Source: Chryseosolibacter sp049791675
Lineage (GTDB): Bacteria; Bacteroidota; Bacteroidia; Cytophagales; Cyclobacteriaceae
Assembly: GCA_049791675.1 (NCBI GenBank)
Contig: JBARAD010000010.1
Span: 1-6,397 of the forward strand
Length of the DNA stretch: 6,397 nt
Reading direction: 5' to 3'
Part shown: piece after piece, positions 1-6,397 of the stretch
How the letters are laid out: each line of letters begins with the position of its first letter
How positions within the stretch are numbered: position 1 is the first letter of the stretch
Made by a program: the position numbers and the translations under genes
The notes under the pieces: generated by a model
The model's input: the letters and a program-made list of their open reading frames with translations, nothing else
Told to the model about the DNA's origin: nothing
Database searches by the model: none

Positions 1-63
1 CTCCGGAGAGACCAGCTTTCAATTCCAAATGATCCCTAATTCCCATCTCTTATTCTGCCACGC

Positions 64-112
64 CTAATTCCTAATTCCTAATGCCTAATGCCTAATGCCT
101 AATGACTAATGC
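64..112. repeat. Heptamer tandem array, seven units of CTAATKM type
   Basis: Seven consecutive 7-base units read on the plus strand as CTAATTC (two), CTAATGC (three), CTAATGA (one) and CTAATGC (one). A single further CTAATTC lies at 36-42, exactly four periods to the left, with degenerate sequence between. On the minus strand, which is the coding strand of the adjacent gene, the units read TAGGCAT/TAGGAAT, and the gene's TAG stop at 113-115 is the first three bases of the same pattern. Because 7 is not a multiple of 3, the TAG in successive units falls in all three frames, so the array stops translation in every frame just after the gene. Similar short heptamer arrays between genes are, to my recollection, common in Bacteroidota genomes. 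Whether this one has a role is unknown. Confidence 0.9.
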
Positions 113-3085
113 CTAAAAGTCCGACCGGTTTACCCCGCCTCTGTTCTGGAAGGCGGCGGCGTGGCGGTTATACATCGCTTCCATTTTTTCGGCCATCTCT
201 GTTTCTCCGTATTCGAATAATACACGCTGCAGTTCACCCAGAATGACGATCGGTATCTGCAGGTCACGGCCATACTCCCTTTTCCTCAGGTAGTAATCCG
301 CAAGTTCATCAGAACGTCTGCTGAGGATGTTCGCGATCTCCAGTGCCTTGTCACGCTCGCCGAGCGCAAGGAGCAGCTGAACAGACTGTGTGTTGGTGTA
401 ATCGAACGGCACACCCTGATCAGGCATTTTTTCAAGGCTATGCATGAGCACTTCACGCGCACGGGTGCTGTCGCCACGCGCGATCAGTGCAGTAGCCAGC
501 GCGTTGAAACTGCTCCGATGATTCTGAACAAACTGGCGGTAGTCGTTTGAATAATAGATTGTCGGATCAGCCAGTCCACGGAATTGAAATTTCTCCGTCA
601 TGTTCGTATAGGAAATCTCTGTGTTCACCAGCTCATTCTGCGGATTCGGATTCAGTACCGGGAGGATCCGGTAGGCATTCCCTTCCTGTACCACAAAAGG
701 TGAAAGGTCAACATTGAATTGCGCAAGCGACGTGTTGTTGACGTATAGAGGGCGTTCCCATTCTGAGGTAGCCAGGACGTCCAGCATCGCCAGGTCTTTC
801 TTCTCCAGGCCGTTTCCGCGAACGCGCAATCGCATTTCAGGAACAATCAGGCTCTCCATCTCCTTCGGTACGATCCCGAGTGATTTCACCTTCTCTACAT
901 CAACTTTCAGAATGAGTTCCTTGGTGGGAACAGCATTCGCAGACGCGTAGAGACGCAGGCCCTTGTGATCCTTTTTCAACAGTTCAAGGTATTGCTTCAG
1001 ATCAACAGAGCTGATCTTGGCATCGTAAAAAGGCAGATAGTCATTCGGTCCGCCTTGTCTGTAATTTGCCTGCGTGAGCGTGTAGGGGAAGGGTTCTGAC
1101 CCATAGGTCTCGCGCATGGTTTGATTGATGTACCAGTCGGTATTGTAATAGCTCAACACCACGACACGCACGTCGGTACGCACTCCTTCGACTTCCTGTG
1201 AATACCAAAGCGGGAATGTATCGTTATCCCCGCCCGTGAACAGGATGCCGTTAGGTGCACAGGATTGAAGATAATTGATGGCAGAGTCAACGGAGAAGTA
1301 ACGCTTCGAACGGTCGTGATCGTCCCATCCATCCTTCGCCATCAATACCGGCGCAGTAAGACAGACAAGCGTCGCCACGATGCCGGCGGTGCGTAAATTT
1401 CTGGTTGCTTTTAAGAATGTTTCGGCCAGTGCTATGACAGCGAAACCAATCCAGAAACTGAAGGCATAATAAGAACCGGTGTATATATAGTCGCGTTCCC
1501 TGGGTTCTGTCGGCGGGGAATTCAGGTAAATAACGAGCGCCACGCCTGTGAGGACAAACAACAACGCGACAACCACAAAGTTTTTCGTGTTGTGGACGGA
1601 TTGATAGAACATTCCTACAAGGCCAAGAATAAACGGGATCATGAAGAAATTATTTCTTCCCTTGTTTTCGGCCAGGGCCTCCGGCAACTTTTCAAACCAT
1701 TGACTGGGGCCAATCCAGTTTGCGTTCTGATTATCGCTTTCACGGCCGGCAAAGTTGAAAAAGAAATACCGCACATACATCCATCCGATCTGGTGGGAGA
1801 ACATGTAGTAAAGATTATCCGTAAAAAATTTCGGCTTCTCACCTTCGCGCAGGCCCAGCAGATCGCGGTAGATCTCCTGGTGCTGGGGGTCAGTACTCCA
1901 GATTCTTGGAAGGAGGGTCTGATCTTTTGCCGGGTACCTGTAAGAGATCTTGCGGTCGCTGATCTCGTATTTTTCTTTCCCTTTTACGTAGATGGGTTCG
2001 CCCTCGTCGTAGCCCTCCAGTTGTGCGGTAAAATACTGACCATACATTAAAGGGCGACTGCCATATTGCTCACGCTTCAGGTACCGCACGAAGCTCATGA
2101 CATCCGAAGGATCGTTCTCGTTGATCGGGGGATTGAAGTTCGCCCGGATGACGATCATTGCATAAGATGAATAACCGATAAGGATAAAGGTAGTTGCCAG
2201 CAAAAATGTATTGAGGATAGGCCTTTGATGCTTTTGCGCATAGTGAATGCCATACACAAGGGCCGCGATCAGGATCAGGCCAAACACGATCACACCGGAG
2301 CCAAAAGGCAGGCCGATACTGTTTACAAAGAAGACTTCAAAACTTCCGGCCATCGTCGGCAGGCCCGGAATGATCAGGTTGTTGATGAAGAAAATGATGA
2401 AGAGGCTGAACAGCATGGTGGCGACAACGCCCCATGTTCCGGGTGTATATTTCTTGAAATAATAGATCAGTGCAAGCGCGGGGATGGTTACCAGGTTCAG
2501 CAAGTGAACGCCGATGGATAAGCCCATCATGTAAAAGATAAGGATCAGCCAGCGATTGGCTTTCGATTCGTCCTCAATGACATCCCATTTCAGCATGGCC
2601 CACACCACGAATGCGGTAAAGAAAGACGACATCGCATAGACTTCCGCCTCAACATTTGAAAACCACGCTGAGTCGCAGAAAGTAAAACTCAATGAAGCGA
2701 CCAGGCCAGCGCCCATAAGAACCCAGGTGCGGTCAGTTGTCAGTTCCTCAGGCGTGCGGATCTTCATCAGCTTCCGGCCGAAAAGAACCGTGGACCAGAA
2801 CAAAAAAAGCGAGGTGAACGCCCCGGCCAGTACACTGCTGAAGTTGATCCAGTACGCTACCTTGGTGACATCTCCGAATGACAGGAAGGAGAATAAACGC
2901 CCGATGAGCAGATAAAGTGGCGCTCCGGGGGGGTGCGGAACCTCAAGCTTGTAGGATACGGCGATAAATTCACCGCAATCCCAATAACTGGCGGTAGGTT
3001 CCATGGTAATCCAGTAGACGATCAATGCTATGGTAAATACCGTCCAGCCCGTCAGATTATTAACCTTTTGAAAATGATGGTTCAT
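113..3085 (-). CDS. DUF2723 family membrane protein (GT117-like, probable O-mannosyltransferase type)
   Basis: A 990-residue polytopic inner-membrane protein of the DUF2723 family. The family is related to eukaryotic TMEM260, a protein O-mannosyltransferase placed in GT117, so the likely job is transfer of a sugar from a lipid carrier to exported proteins; for this protein that is inference. The N-terminal part shows the family signature: a first membrane segment (about 13-28), then a loop with WDCGEF (35-40) and PHPPGAP (50-56), where acidic D36 and E39 are candidate catalytic residues as in other GT-C enzymes. Further hydrophobic segments lie near 74-100, 121-137, 150-166, 180-240 and 257-313. 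A long loop (about 314-475) is followed by four more segments (about 478-582). The C-terminal 400 residues look extracytoplasmic, with the family-typical FTGGDNDTFPLWYSQE at 616-631 and a helical, TPR-like end (about 850-975). Length is normal for the family. The ATG at 3085 fits the usual short N-terminus before the first segment. Upstream there is only a weak AGAAAG purine stretch. The gene ends in TAG inside the heptamer array. Confidence 0.92.
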   Translation of the reverse strand: MNHHFQKVNNLTGWTVFTIALIVYWITMEPTASYWDCGEFIAVSYKLEVPHPPGAPLYLLIGRLFSFLSFGDVTKVAYWINFSSVLAGAFTSLFLFWSTVLFGRKLMKIRTPEELTTDRTWVLMGAGLVASLSFTFCDSAWFSNVEAEVYAMSSFFTAFVVWAMLKWDVIEDESKANRWLILIFYMMGLSIGVHLLNLVTIPALALIYYFKKYTPGTWGVVATMLFSLFIIFFINNLIIPGLPTMAGSFEVFFVNSIGLPFGSGVIVFGLILIAALVYGIHYAQKHQRPILNTFLLATTFILIGYSSYAMIVIRANFNPPINENDPSDVMSFVRYLKREQYGSRPLMYGQYFTAQLEGYDEGEPIYVKGKEKYEISDRKISYRYPAKDQTLLPRIWSTDPQHQEIYRDLLGLREGEKPKFFTDNLYYMFSHQIGWMYVRYFFFNFAGRESDNQNANWIGPSQWFEKLPEALAENKGRNNFFMIPFILGLVGMFYQSVHNTKNFVVVALLFVLTGVALVIYLNSPPTEPRERDYIYTGSYYAFSFWIGFAVIALAETFLKATRNLRTAGIVATLVCLTAPVLMAKDGWDDHDRSKRYFSVDSAINYLQSCAPNGILFTGGDNDTFPLWYSQEVEGVRTDVRVVVLSYYNTDWYINQTMRETYGSEPFPYTLTQANYRQGGPNDYLPFYDAKISSVDLKQYLELLKKDHKGLRLYASANAVPTKELILKVDVEKVKSLGIVPKEMESLIVPEMRLRVRGNGLEKKDLAMLDVLATSEWERPLYVNNTSLAQFNVDLSPFVVQEGNAYRILPVLNPNPQNELVNTEISYTNMTEKFQFRGLADPTIYYSNDYRQFVQNHRSSFNALATALIARGDSTRAREVLMHSLEKMPDQGVPFDYTNTQSVQLLLALGERDKALEIANILSRRSDELADYYLRKREYGRDLQIPIVILGELQRVLFEYGETEMAEKMEAMYNRHAAAFQNRGGVNRSDF

Positions 3086-3111
3086 GATGAGATCTTTCTA
3101 AACTTAAGGCG

Positions 3112-3119
3112 CGAAAATA
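3112..3119 (-). promoter_or_regulatory. Possible -7 box for the DUF2723 gene
   Basis: On the minus strand this reads TATTTTCG, seven of eight positions matching the Bacteroidota -7 consensus TAnnTTTG. It lies 26 bases upstream of the ATG at 3085, which would give a leader of about 20 bases. No TTTG -33 element is visible at the expected spacing, so this is weak evidence. Transcription could also come through from the gene upstream. Confidence 0.2.
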
Positions 3120-3147
3120 ATTAGGATTCTCCAGATTTGTGGTTTAT

Positions 3148-3203
3148 CGGGTTTCTTATTTGCCCGGTACCCCCGCTTTTAGTCACCTTTCTTATGAAAC
3201 CCG
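3148..3203. repeat. Inverted repeat CGGGTTTC / GAAACCCG in the spacer
   Basis: The arms are 3148-3155 and 3196-3203, a perfect 8-base inverted repeat separated by 40 bases. The spacer also holds TTTCTTAT twice as a direct repeat (3152-3159 and 3188-3195). The structure sits in the 154-base gap between the two minus-strand genes. It could form a long-loop hairpin in the leader or trailer RNA or be an operator, but the loop is long, there is no T tract, and an 8-base match in a gap this size is not very unlikely by chance. Confidence 0.35.
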
Positions 3204-3239
3204 TGATCCCGTATCTAACCCAACGGTAGTAATTGGCAG

Positions 3240-3887
3240 TTATTTGTACACGATCACATAAAAGCCCAGCCACAGGAAAAACAGCAGAATATAGGAGCAG
3301 GCGACGATCAGCCAGACAATTCTTCGTTCTTTCCGGGCATAATGATGGATGCCGGACACCAGCATAACCCAATATGCCAGCTCAAAAAGGTTGAGGGCCC
3401 GGAGGGGATAGGCCCATCGTGTATCCAGGGAATAGTAATCGAAAAAATGCATCAGTGAAAATGGGTAGAACCCGCGGATCTCGTAATAATCCGGATCGGT
3501 TTGAACGGTCATAAACCAGATGATCTTCAGTATTTCGGGGATCAGGAATATAAACTCGGCGCCGATGACCACACCCCAGCATTGTGAGTACGTGACGCGG
3601 TAGCCGTACATGAAGCATCCGACCCAGATGACAAACGCAATGACTGTGAACTTCCACAGATACACAAAAGGAATCGAAAGGTATTTCACACCGTTAATAA
3701 CACGCAGGACGGCACCCTCAGGCCTGTCCTGAAGGAATTCAAAAGCGGCGGTTTCATTCTCGATGAAGGAAATCTTGATGAATAGCAATGCCAGCGTACA
3801 CAGGCACAGGAGAATAAAAAGCAGTCTTTTGTCGGCAGCAAATAATGATTTAGTTTCGCTTTCGTTTGAGGCTGGAGAATTAACCAA
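3240..3887 (-). CDS. Five-segment membrane protein, Yip1-like topology, function unknown
   Basis: A 215-residue integral membrane protein if started at the TTG at 3887. Hydrophobic segments lie near residues 22-41, 65-94, 102-128, 165-184 and 188-212, with a basic HHYARKERR loop (181-189) between the last two. Five segments and the C-terminal LNLFELAYWVMLVSGIHHYA pattern resemble Yip1-domain proteins, but this is only a topology and pattern match. I cannot name a substrate or function. The frame stays open to an ATG at 4058, which would add 57 residues. That extension is the antisense of the neighbour's signal peptide, shows no domain character, and would start upstream of the exact -7 box at 3924-3931, so I reject it. 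There is no ATG near the expected start. TTG at 3887 is the best candidate, with a rarer ATC/ATA or CTG start possible. The gene is divergent from the TPR gene and 154 bases upstream of the DUF2723 gene on the same strand, so co-transcription with the latter is possible but not shown. Confidence 0.75.
   Translation of the reverse strand: MVNSPASNESETKSLFAADKRLLFILLCLCTLALLFIKISFIENETAAFEFLQDRPEGAVLRVINGVKYLSIPFVYLWKFTVIAFVIWVGCFMYGYRVTYSQCWGVVIGAEFIFLIPEILKIIWFMTVQTDPDYYEIRGFYPFSLMHFFDYYSLDTRWAYPLRALNLFELAYWVMLVSGIHHYARKERRIVWLIVACSYILLFFLWLGFYVIVYK
3828..3858 (+). promoter_or_regulatory. Candidate promoter for the TPR gene (TTTG-N19-TAGTTTCG)
   Basis: TTTG at 3828-3831 is followed after 19 bases by TAGTTTCG at 3851-3858. 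This matches the Bacteroidota primary sigma pattern (TTTG near -33, TAnnTTTG near -7) with one mismatch in the -7 box. Transcription would start near 3864 and leave a leader of about 80 bases before the ATG at 3943. The element lies inside the 5' coding part of the oppositely oriented membrane-protein gene. Sequence match only. Confidence 0.35.
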
Positions 3888-3923
3888 TCTGATTGTTTGT
3901 TTAGGGTTTATGATGTTTTCAGG

Positions 3924-3931
3924 CAAATATA
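3924..3931 (-). promoter_or_regulatory. Candidate -7 box for the Yip1-like gene (TATATTTG)
   Basis: On the minus strand this reads TATATTTG, an exact match to the Bacteroidota -7 consensus TAnnTTTG. It lies in the 55-base divergent gap, and transcription would start near 3918, about 30 bases before the proposed TTG at 3887. No clear TTTG -33 element is visible 19-22 bases upstream. If real, it rules out translation from the ATG at 4058, which would lie upstream of the transcript start. Confidence 0.35.
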
Positions 3932-3942
3932 AGCGGTTCGGA

Positions 3943-5169
3943 ATGCATACCTTTTTTACGAAGATAGTCAGGTCGCTGTTAGTGTCTGCTTTTATCTTAT
4001 GGGTCGCCGGCTTTCCAGTATCGGCACAATCCGGTGACAAAAATGAAGACACCACCATTATTCTTCTGGCGGATAAGCAGGTTCAGCTTGAATGCACGCA
4101 GGGGCTCAACGATTTATACAACTTCCGGTTCGAGAAAGCAGAGGCCGACTTTCTTGATTTAAAAACCCGCTATGGATGGCATCCGCTGCCCTATTTTCTG
4201 ATGGGTTTGAGCGATTGGTGGAAGATCATGCCGAATACCAAGAACACGGCGTATGACGATTCTTTTCTCGCGTATATGGATACCACCATTCAGGTGGCGG
4301 AACGGCTTTATAATGAATATCCAAAGTATAAGGCCGAAGCTGCATTTTTTCTGGCGGCGGCGTATGGCTTCAAAGGAAGATTGTATTCAGATGAGGAGCG
4401 GAAAAACTGGCGCAAAGCCGCTACCGTCGGTAAAAATGCCCTGAATTATCTGGAGGAAAGCCGTGGCAATCATCATCTCAGTCCGGAGTTGGCCTTTGGC
4501 GATGCTTTGTACAATTATTTTTCGGTATGGGTGCCTGAAAATTATCCGGCGTTGAAGCCGATCCTCTGGTTTTTTCCCAAGGGGGATAAACAGCTGGGAC
4601 TCAACCAACTGAAAGAGGTGTCATACAACGCCTTTTATACACGCACAGAGGCCATGGTCTGGTTGATGCGGATCCTGAACAGCTACGAGAACGACCAGTT
4701 TCAGGCGCTTCAGATCAGTGAGTACCTGATCGAGAGCTATCCCAACAACCCATATTTTCACCGCTACTATGCCCGCATGCTTTATTCCGTCGGTCGCTAT
4801 GCGGAAGCGGAACCTGTGTGCAGGGAGATCCTGGCGCGGATTGACAGCGGGATGACCGGATATGAAGCCACCAGTGGGCGTTATGCCGCCTTTTTTCTTG
4901 GACAGATCTATGAGTCGAAGAAGGAACTGGATGAATCCAGAAAATATTACGAGTTGTGCGTGAAATTTGCCGAGGAGATCGGGGCTGTAGACTCGGGTTA
5001 TTATCTTTATTCTCTTATTTCATTGGGAGAAATCAATCAGGCGCAGGGCAATAAGGCCGAGGCAAAGCGTTACTTCCAGTTGGTCCGCAAGAAAGCCGAC
5101 CGCAAGGATGTAGCTTTCAAGGATGCGAAGCGCAAGCTGAAGCGGCTGGAGAGAGAGAAAGGCGACTGA
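3943..5169 (+). CDS. Exported tetratricopeptide-repeat protein
   Basis: A 408-residue secreted or periplasmic helical-repeat protein, probably a protein-protein interaction scaffold; the partner is unknown. From the ATG at 3943 the N-terminus is a clean signal peptide: basic start with K8 and R10, hydrophobic core at about 11-24, and a VSA|QS signal peptidase I site after A28. There is no lipobox cysteine at the site, so it is not an obvious lipoprotein. The rest is helical, with TPR-like pairs that are clearest at about 268-300 (alanine- and tyrosine-rich, ending GRYAEAEPVCREIL), 312-345 and 352-385. The middle carries HPLPYFLMGLSDWWKI (80-95) and a WFFPKGDKQLGL segment (209-220), which look like the conserved core of a Bacteroidota TPR family. 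The basic C-terminal tail (about 383-406) is rich in K and R. In-frame ATGs at 3910/3913 would only lengthen the signal-peptide n-region, and the far upstream ATG at 3763 would place the start inside the divergent gene and before the candidate promoter, so both are less likely. Shine-Dalgarno match is weak. Confidence 0.88.
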   Translation: MHTFFTKIVRSLLVSAFILWVAGFPVSAQSGDKNEDTTIILLADKQVQLECTQGLNDLYNFRFEKAEADFLDLKTRYGWHPLPYFLMGLSDWWKIMPNTKNTAYDDSFLAYMDTTIQVAERLYNEYPKYKAEAAFFLAAAYGFKGRLYSDEERKNWRKAATVGKNALNYLEESRGNHHLSPELAFGDALYNYFSVWVPENYPALKPILWFFPKGDKQLGLNQLKEVSYNAFYTRTEAMVWLMRILNSYENDQFQALQISEYLIESYPNNPYFHRYYARMLYSVGRYAEAEPVCREILARIDSGMTGYEATSGRYAAFFLGQIYESKKELDESRKYYELCVKFAEEIGAVDSGYYLYSLISLGEINQAQGNKAEAKRYFQLVRKKADRKDVAFKDAKRKLKRLEREKGD

Positions 5170-5233
5170 CATTCCGCAAACCTGCGTATCTTTAAAATTC
5201 GTTCCGGGCCCCTGTGTTCAGCGATGCTTAAAG

Positions 5234-5254
5234 CGCCGGCTGATGGTTCCGGCG
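5234..5254 (+). other. Small hairpin CGCCGG / CCGGCG before the right-hand gene
   Basis: A perfect 6-base G+C stem (5234-5239 with 5249-5254) and a 9-base loop, placed 20 bases upstream of the proposed TTG start at 5275. No T tract follows on the plus strand, so it is not a standard intrinsic terminator of the TPR gene. It could affect initiation of the downstream gene. It also lies inside the 12-codon reading frame at 5224-5262. Confidence 0.3.
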
Positions 5255-5274
5255 ACCGATAAACCTCAATTGAA

Positions 5275-6397
5275 TTGGAACTGCGTGATTTCATAGTAAC
5301 CCCCCTCGTGATCTTGGCCGTGTATGCTTTGGCGTATGCGATCAGGCCATGGGTTACCGATGATGTTAACCGCAGGTATTTTTTTCCGGCGCTGACCGTT
5401 CGTATTGTTGGGGCGTTGGCGGTGGGGTTTTTATATCAGTTTTACTATCAGGGTGGCGATACGTTTGCGTATCATACGCATGGAAGTCGCCCGTTGTGGG
5501 AAGCGATCATCGAGTCTCCGGCGGATGGGCTCCGTCTTTTGTTTTTGAATGGAGAATATGGTCCGGGAATATGGAAGACTGCCAACCGGATATGGTACTG
5601 GAATGATCCGCAATCCTTTTTTATCATCAGGCTTGCTGCGATATTGGATCTCTTCACATTTTCCGCTTATTCCGCCACCGCTGTTTTATTTGCCGTAATC
5701 GCATTTATCGGGGGCTGGATGTTCTTTCTTACTTTCTACAAGTTGTATCCGGATCTGCATCGATGGATTGCGTTTTCCGTCTTGTTTGTTCCGACCGTGA
5801 TCTTCTGGGGGTCGGGCATTTTTAAGGACACAATTACCCTGGCTGCATTGGGACTATCGACATACACTTTTCACCGTGTATTTATAGAGAAGCGTGTCAA
5901 GGTGATTTCTTTCTTGCTTTTGTTATTGAGTTTCTGGGTGATCTTTTCGATCAAGAAATATATTCTTCTGAGCTTTCTACCCGCCCTGTTGTTATGGTGG
6001 ATGGCGGACCATCTCTCCCGGATATCCTCAGTGATGTTGCGGTGGATCCTGGCGCCGCTTACCGGTCTCGTTGCTATTTTTCTTGCGTACTACGCAGTAT
6101 TGAAGGTTGGAGAGGATGATCCGCGTTATCATATCTCCCGGCTGGCGGAAACCGCCCGTATCACCGCCTATGATATCCGTTACGGCTGGGGTGCGCGCAT
6201 GGGGGAGGGATCGGGTTATACGTTAGGAGAACTCGATGGTTCCTGGCAGAGTATGCTACGGCTTGCACCGCAGGCGATCAACATCTCTCTTTTTCGGCCC
6301 TACCTGTGGGAGGTGAAAAATCCGTTAATGTTGCTGTCGGCCCTGGAGGGGTTGTCGTTGCTGGGGTTAACGTTGCATCTTTTGGTGAGGGTGCGGT
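5275..6397 (+). CDS. Polytopic membrane protein, polysaccharide polymerase/GT-C-like (partial, cut at right edge)
   Basis: An open frame of 374 codons running off the window with no stop, clearly coding: long hydrophobic helices alternate with short polar loops. From the TTG at 5275 it begins MELRDFIVTPLVILAVYALA, with a first membrane segment at about 7-23, then segments near 39-56, 116-153, 163-178, 184-198, 209-225, 228-243 and 255-276, and another starting at about 350. Notable patterns are YYQGGDTFAY (57-66) after the second segment, FWGSGIFKDT (177-186) and FRPYLWEVKNP (340-350). An SG-x-x-KD pattern after a membrane helix and an FRP-x-x-WE pattern recall membrane proteins from polysaccharide assembly loci in Bacteroidota, so a polymerase- or glycosyltransferase-like role is plausible but unproven. 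The frame is closed upstream by TAA at 5260-5262, and the first in-frame ATG is at 5719 (codon 149), which would delete two segments and the GGDT loop. TTG 5275 is therefore the preferred start, with ATT 5269 or CTG 5281 possible. It lies 105 bases after the TPR gene on the same strand and may be co-transcribed with it. Confidence 0.85.
   Translation, partial: MELRDFIVTPLVILAVYALAYAIRPWVTDDVNRRYFFPALTVRIVGALAVGFLYQFYYQGGDTFAYHTHGSRPLWEAIIESPADGLRLLFLNGEYGPGIWKTANRIWYWNDPQSFFIIRLAAILDLFTFSAYSATAVLFAVIAFIGGWMFFLTFYKLYPDLHRWIAFSVLFVPTVIFWGSGIFKDTITLAALGLSTYTFHRVFIEKRVKVISFLLLLLSFWVIFSIKKYILLSFLPALLLWWMADHLSRISSVMLRWILAPLTGLVAIFLAYYAVLKVGEDDPRYHISRLAETARITAYDIRYGWGARMGEGSGYTLGELDGSWQSMLRLAPQAINISLFRPYLWEVKNPLMLLSALEGLSLLGLTLHLLVRVR

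Noticed and set aside
1..8. Palindrome CTCCGGAG at the left edge
   Set aside because: An isolated 8-base palindrome at a cut edge has no supporting context and is expected by chance.
1592..2050. 152-codon plus-strand open frame inside the DUF2723 gene
   Set aside because: It is antisense to a well-supported conserved family gene, lacks any recognisable motif or membrane or signal feature, and is explained by the codon pattern of the real gene.
2225..2521. 98-codon plus-strand open frame inside the DUF2723 gene
   Set aside because: Low-complexity charged translation antisense to membrane-segment codons; no protein character and no promoter.
3121..3372. 83-codon minus-strand frame spanning the end of the Yip1-like gene and the spacer
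   Set aside because: Its first half is the wrong frame of the real gene and the remainder has no recognisable features.
3382..3657. 91-codon minus-strand frame overlapping the Yip1-like gene
   Set aside because: Same strand, different frame from a gene with clear membrane-helix pattern; the translation is rich in H, R, C and P and looks like an out-of-frame shadow.
5175..5194. Possible terminator or -7 box after the TPR gene (CGCA/TGCG stem, then TATCTTTA)
   Set aside because: The stem is only four base pairs and the T run is three bases. TATCTTTA matches the -7 consensus at seven of eight positions but no -33 TTTG is present at the right spacing.

Overview
The window looks like ordinary chromosomal sequence from a member of the Bacteroidota, most likely a Cytophagales-type bacterium. 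The basis is the large DUF2723 (GT117-like) membrane protein typical of that phylum, TAnnTTTG-like promoter boxes, weak or absent Shine-Dalgarno sequences, and a short AT-rich heptamer array between genes. Base composition is moderate, about half G+C by eye. No rRNA, tRNA, CRISPR array, insertion sequence or phage gene was seen. The taxonomic placement is inference.

Layout, left to right. Positions 1-112 are noncoding and hold a seven-copy heptamer array (64-112) that abuts the stop codon of the first gene. Positions 113-3085 (minus) encode a 990-residue DUF2723 protein: a polytopic membrane glycosyltransferase-like protein with a long periplasmic C-terminal part. A 154-base spacer follows, containing an 8-base inverted repeat. 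Positions 3240-3887 (minus) encode a five-segment membrane protein with Yip1-like topology, probably starting at TTG. A 55-base divergent promoter region separates it from 3943-5169 (plus), an exported tetratricopeptide-type protein of 408 residues. After a 105-base gap, 5275-6397 (plus) carries a large polytopic membrane protein cut off by the right edge. Its best start is also a TTG, and it has no in-frame ATG in its first 148 codons, so a simple ATG-based ORF search would miss it.

Three of the four genes encode integral membrane proteins and the fourth is exported, so the region is about the cell envelope. The DUF2723 protein (probably lipid-linked sugar transfer to exported proteins) and the partial right-hand gene (resembling polysaccharide polymerase or GT-C-type membrane proteins) suggest a glycan theme. 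The genes do not form one tight operon, however, and no shared pathway can be proven from this window. I found no convincing new multi-gene system. The points most worth a second look are the heptamer array used as a gene end, the nested divergent promoters, and the two non-ATG starts.
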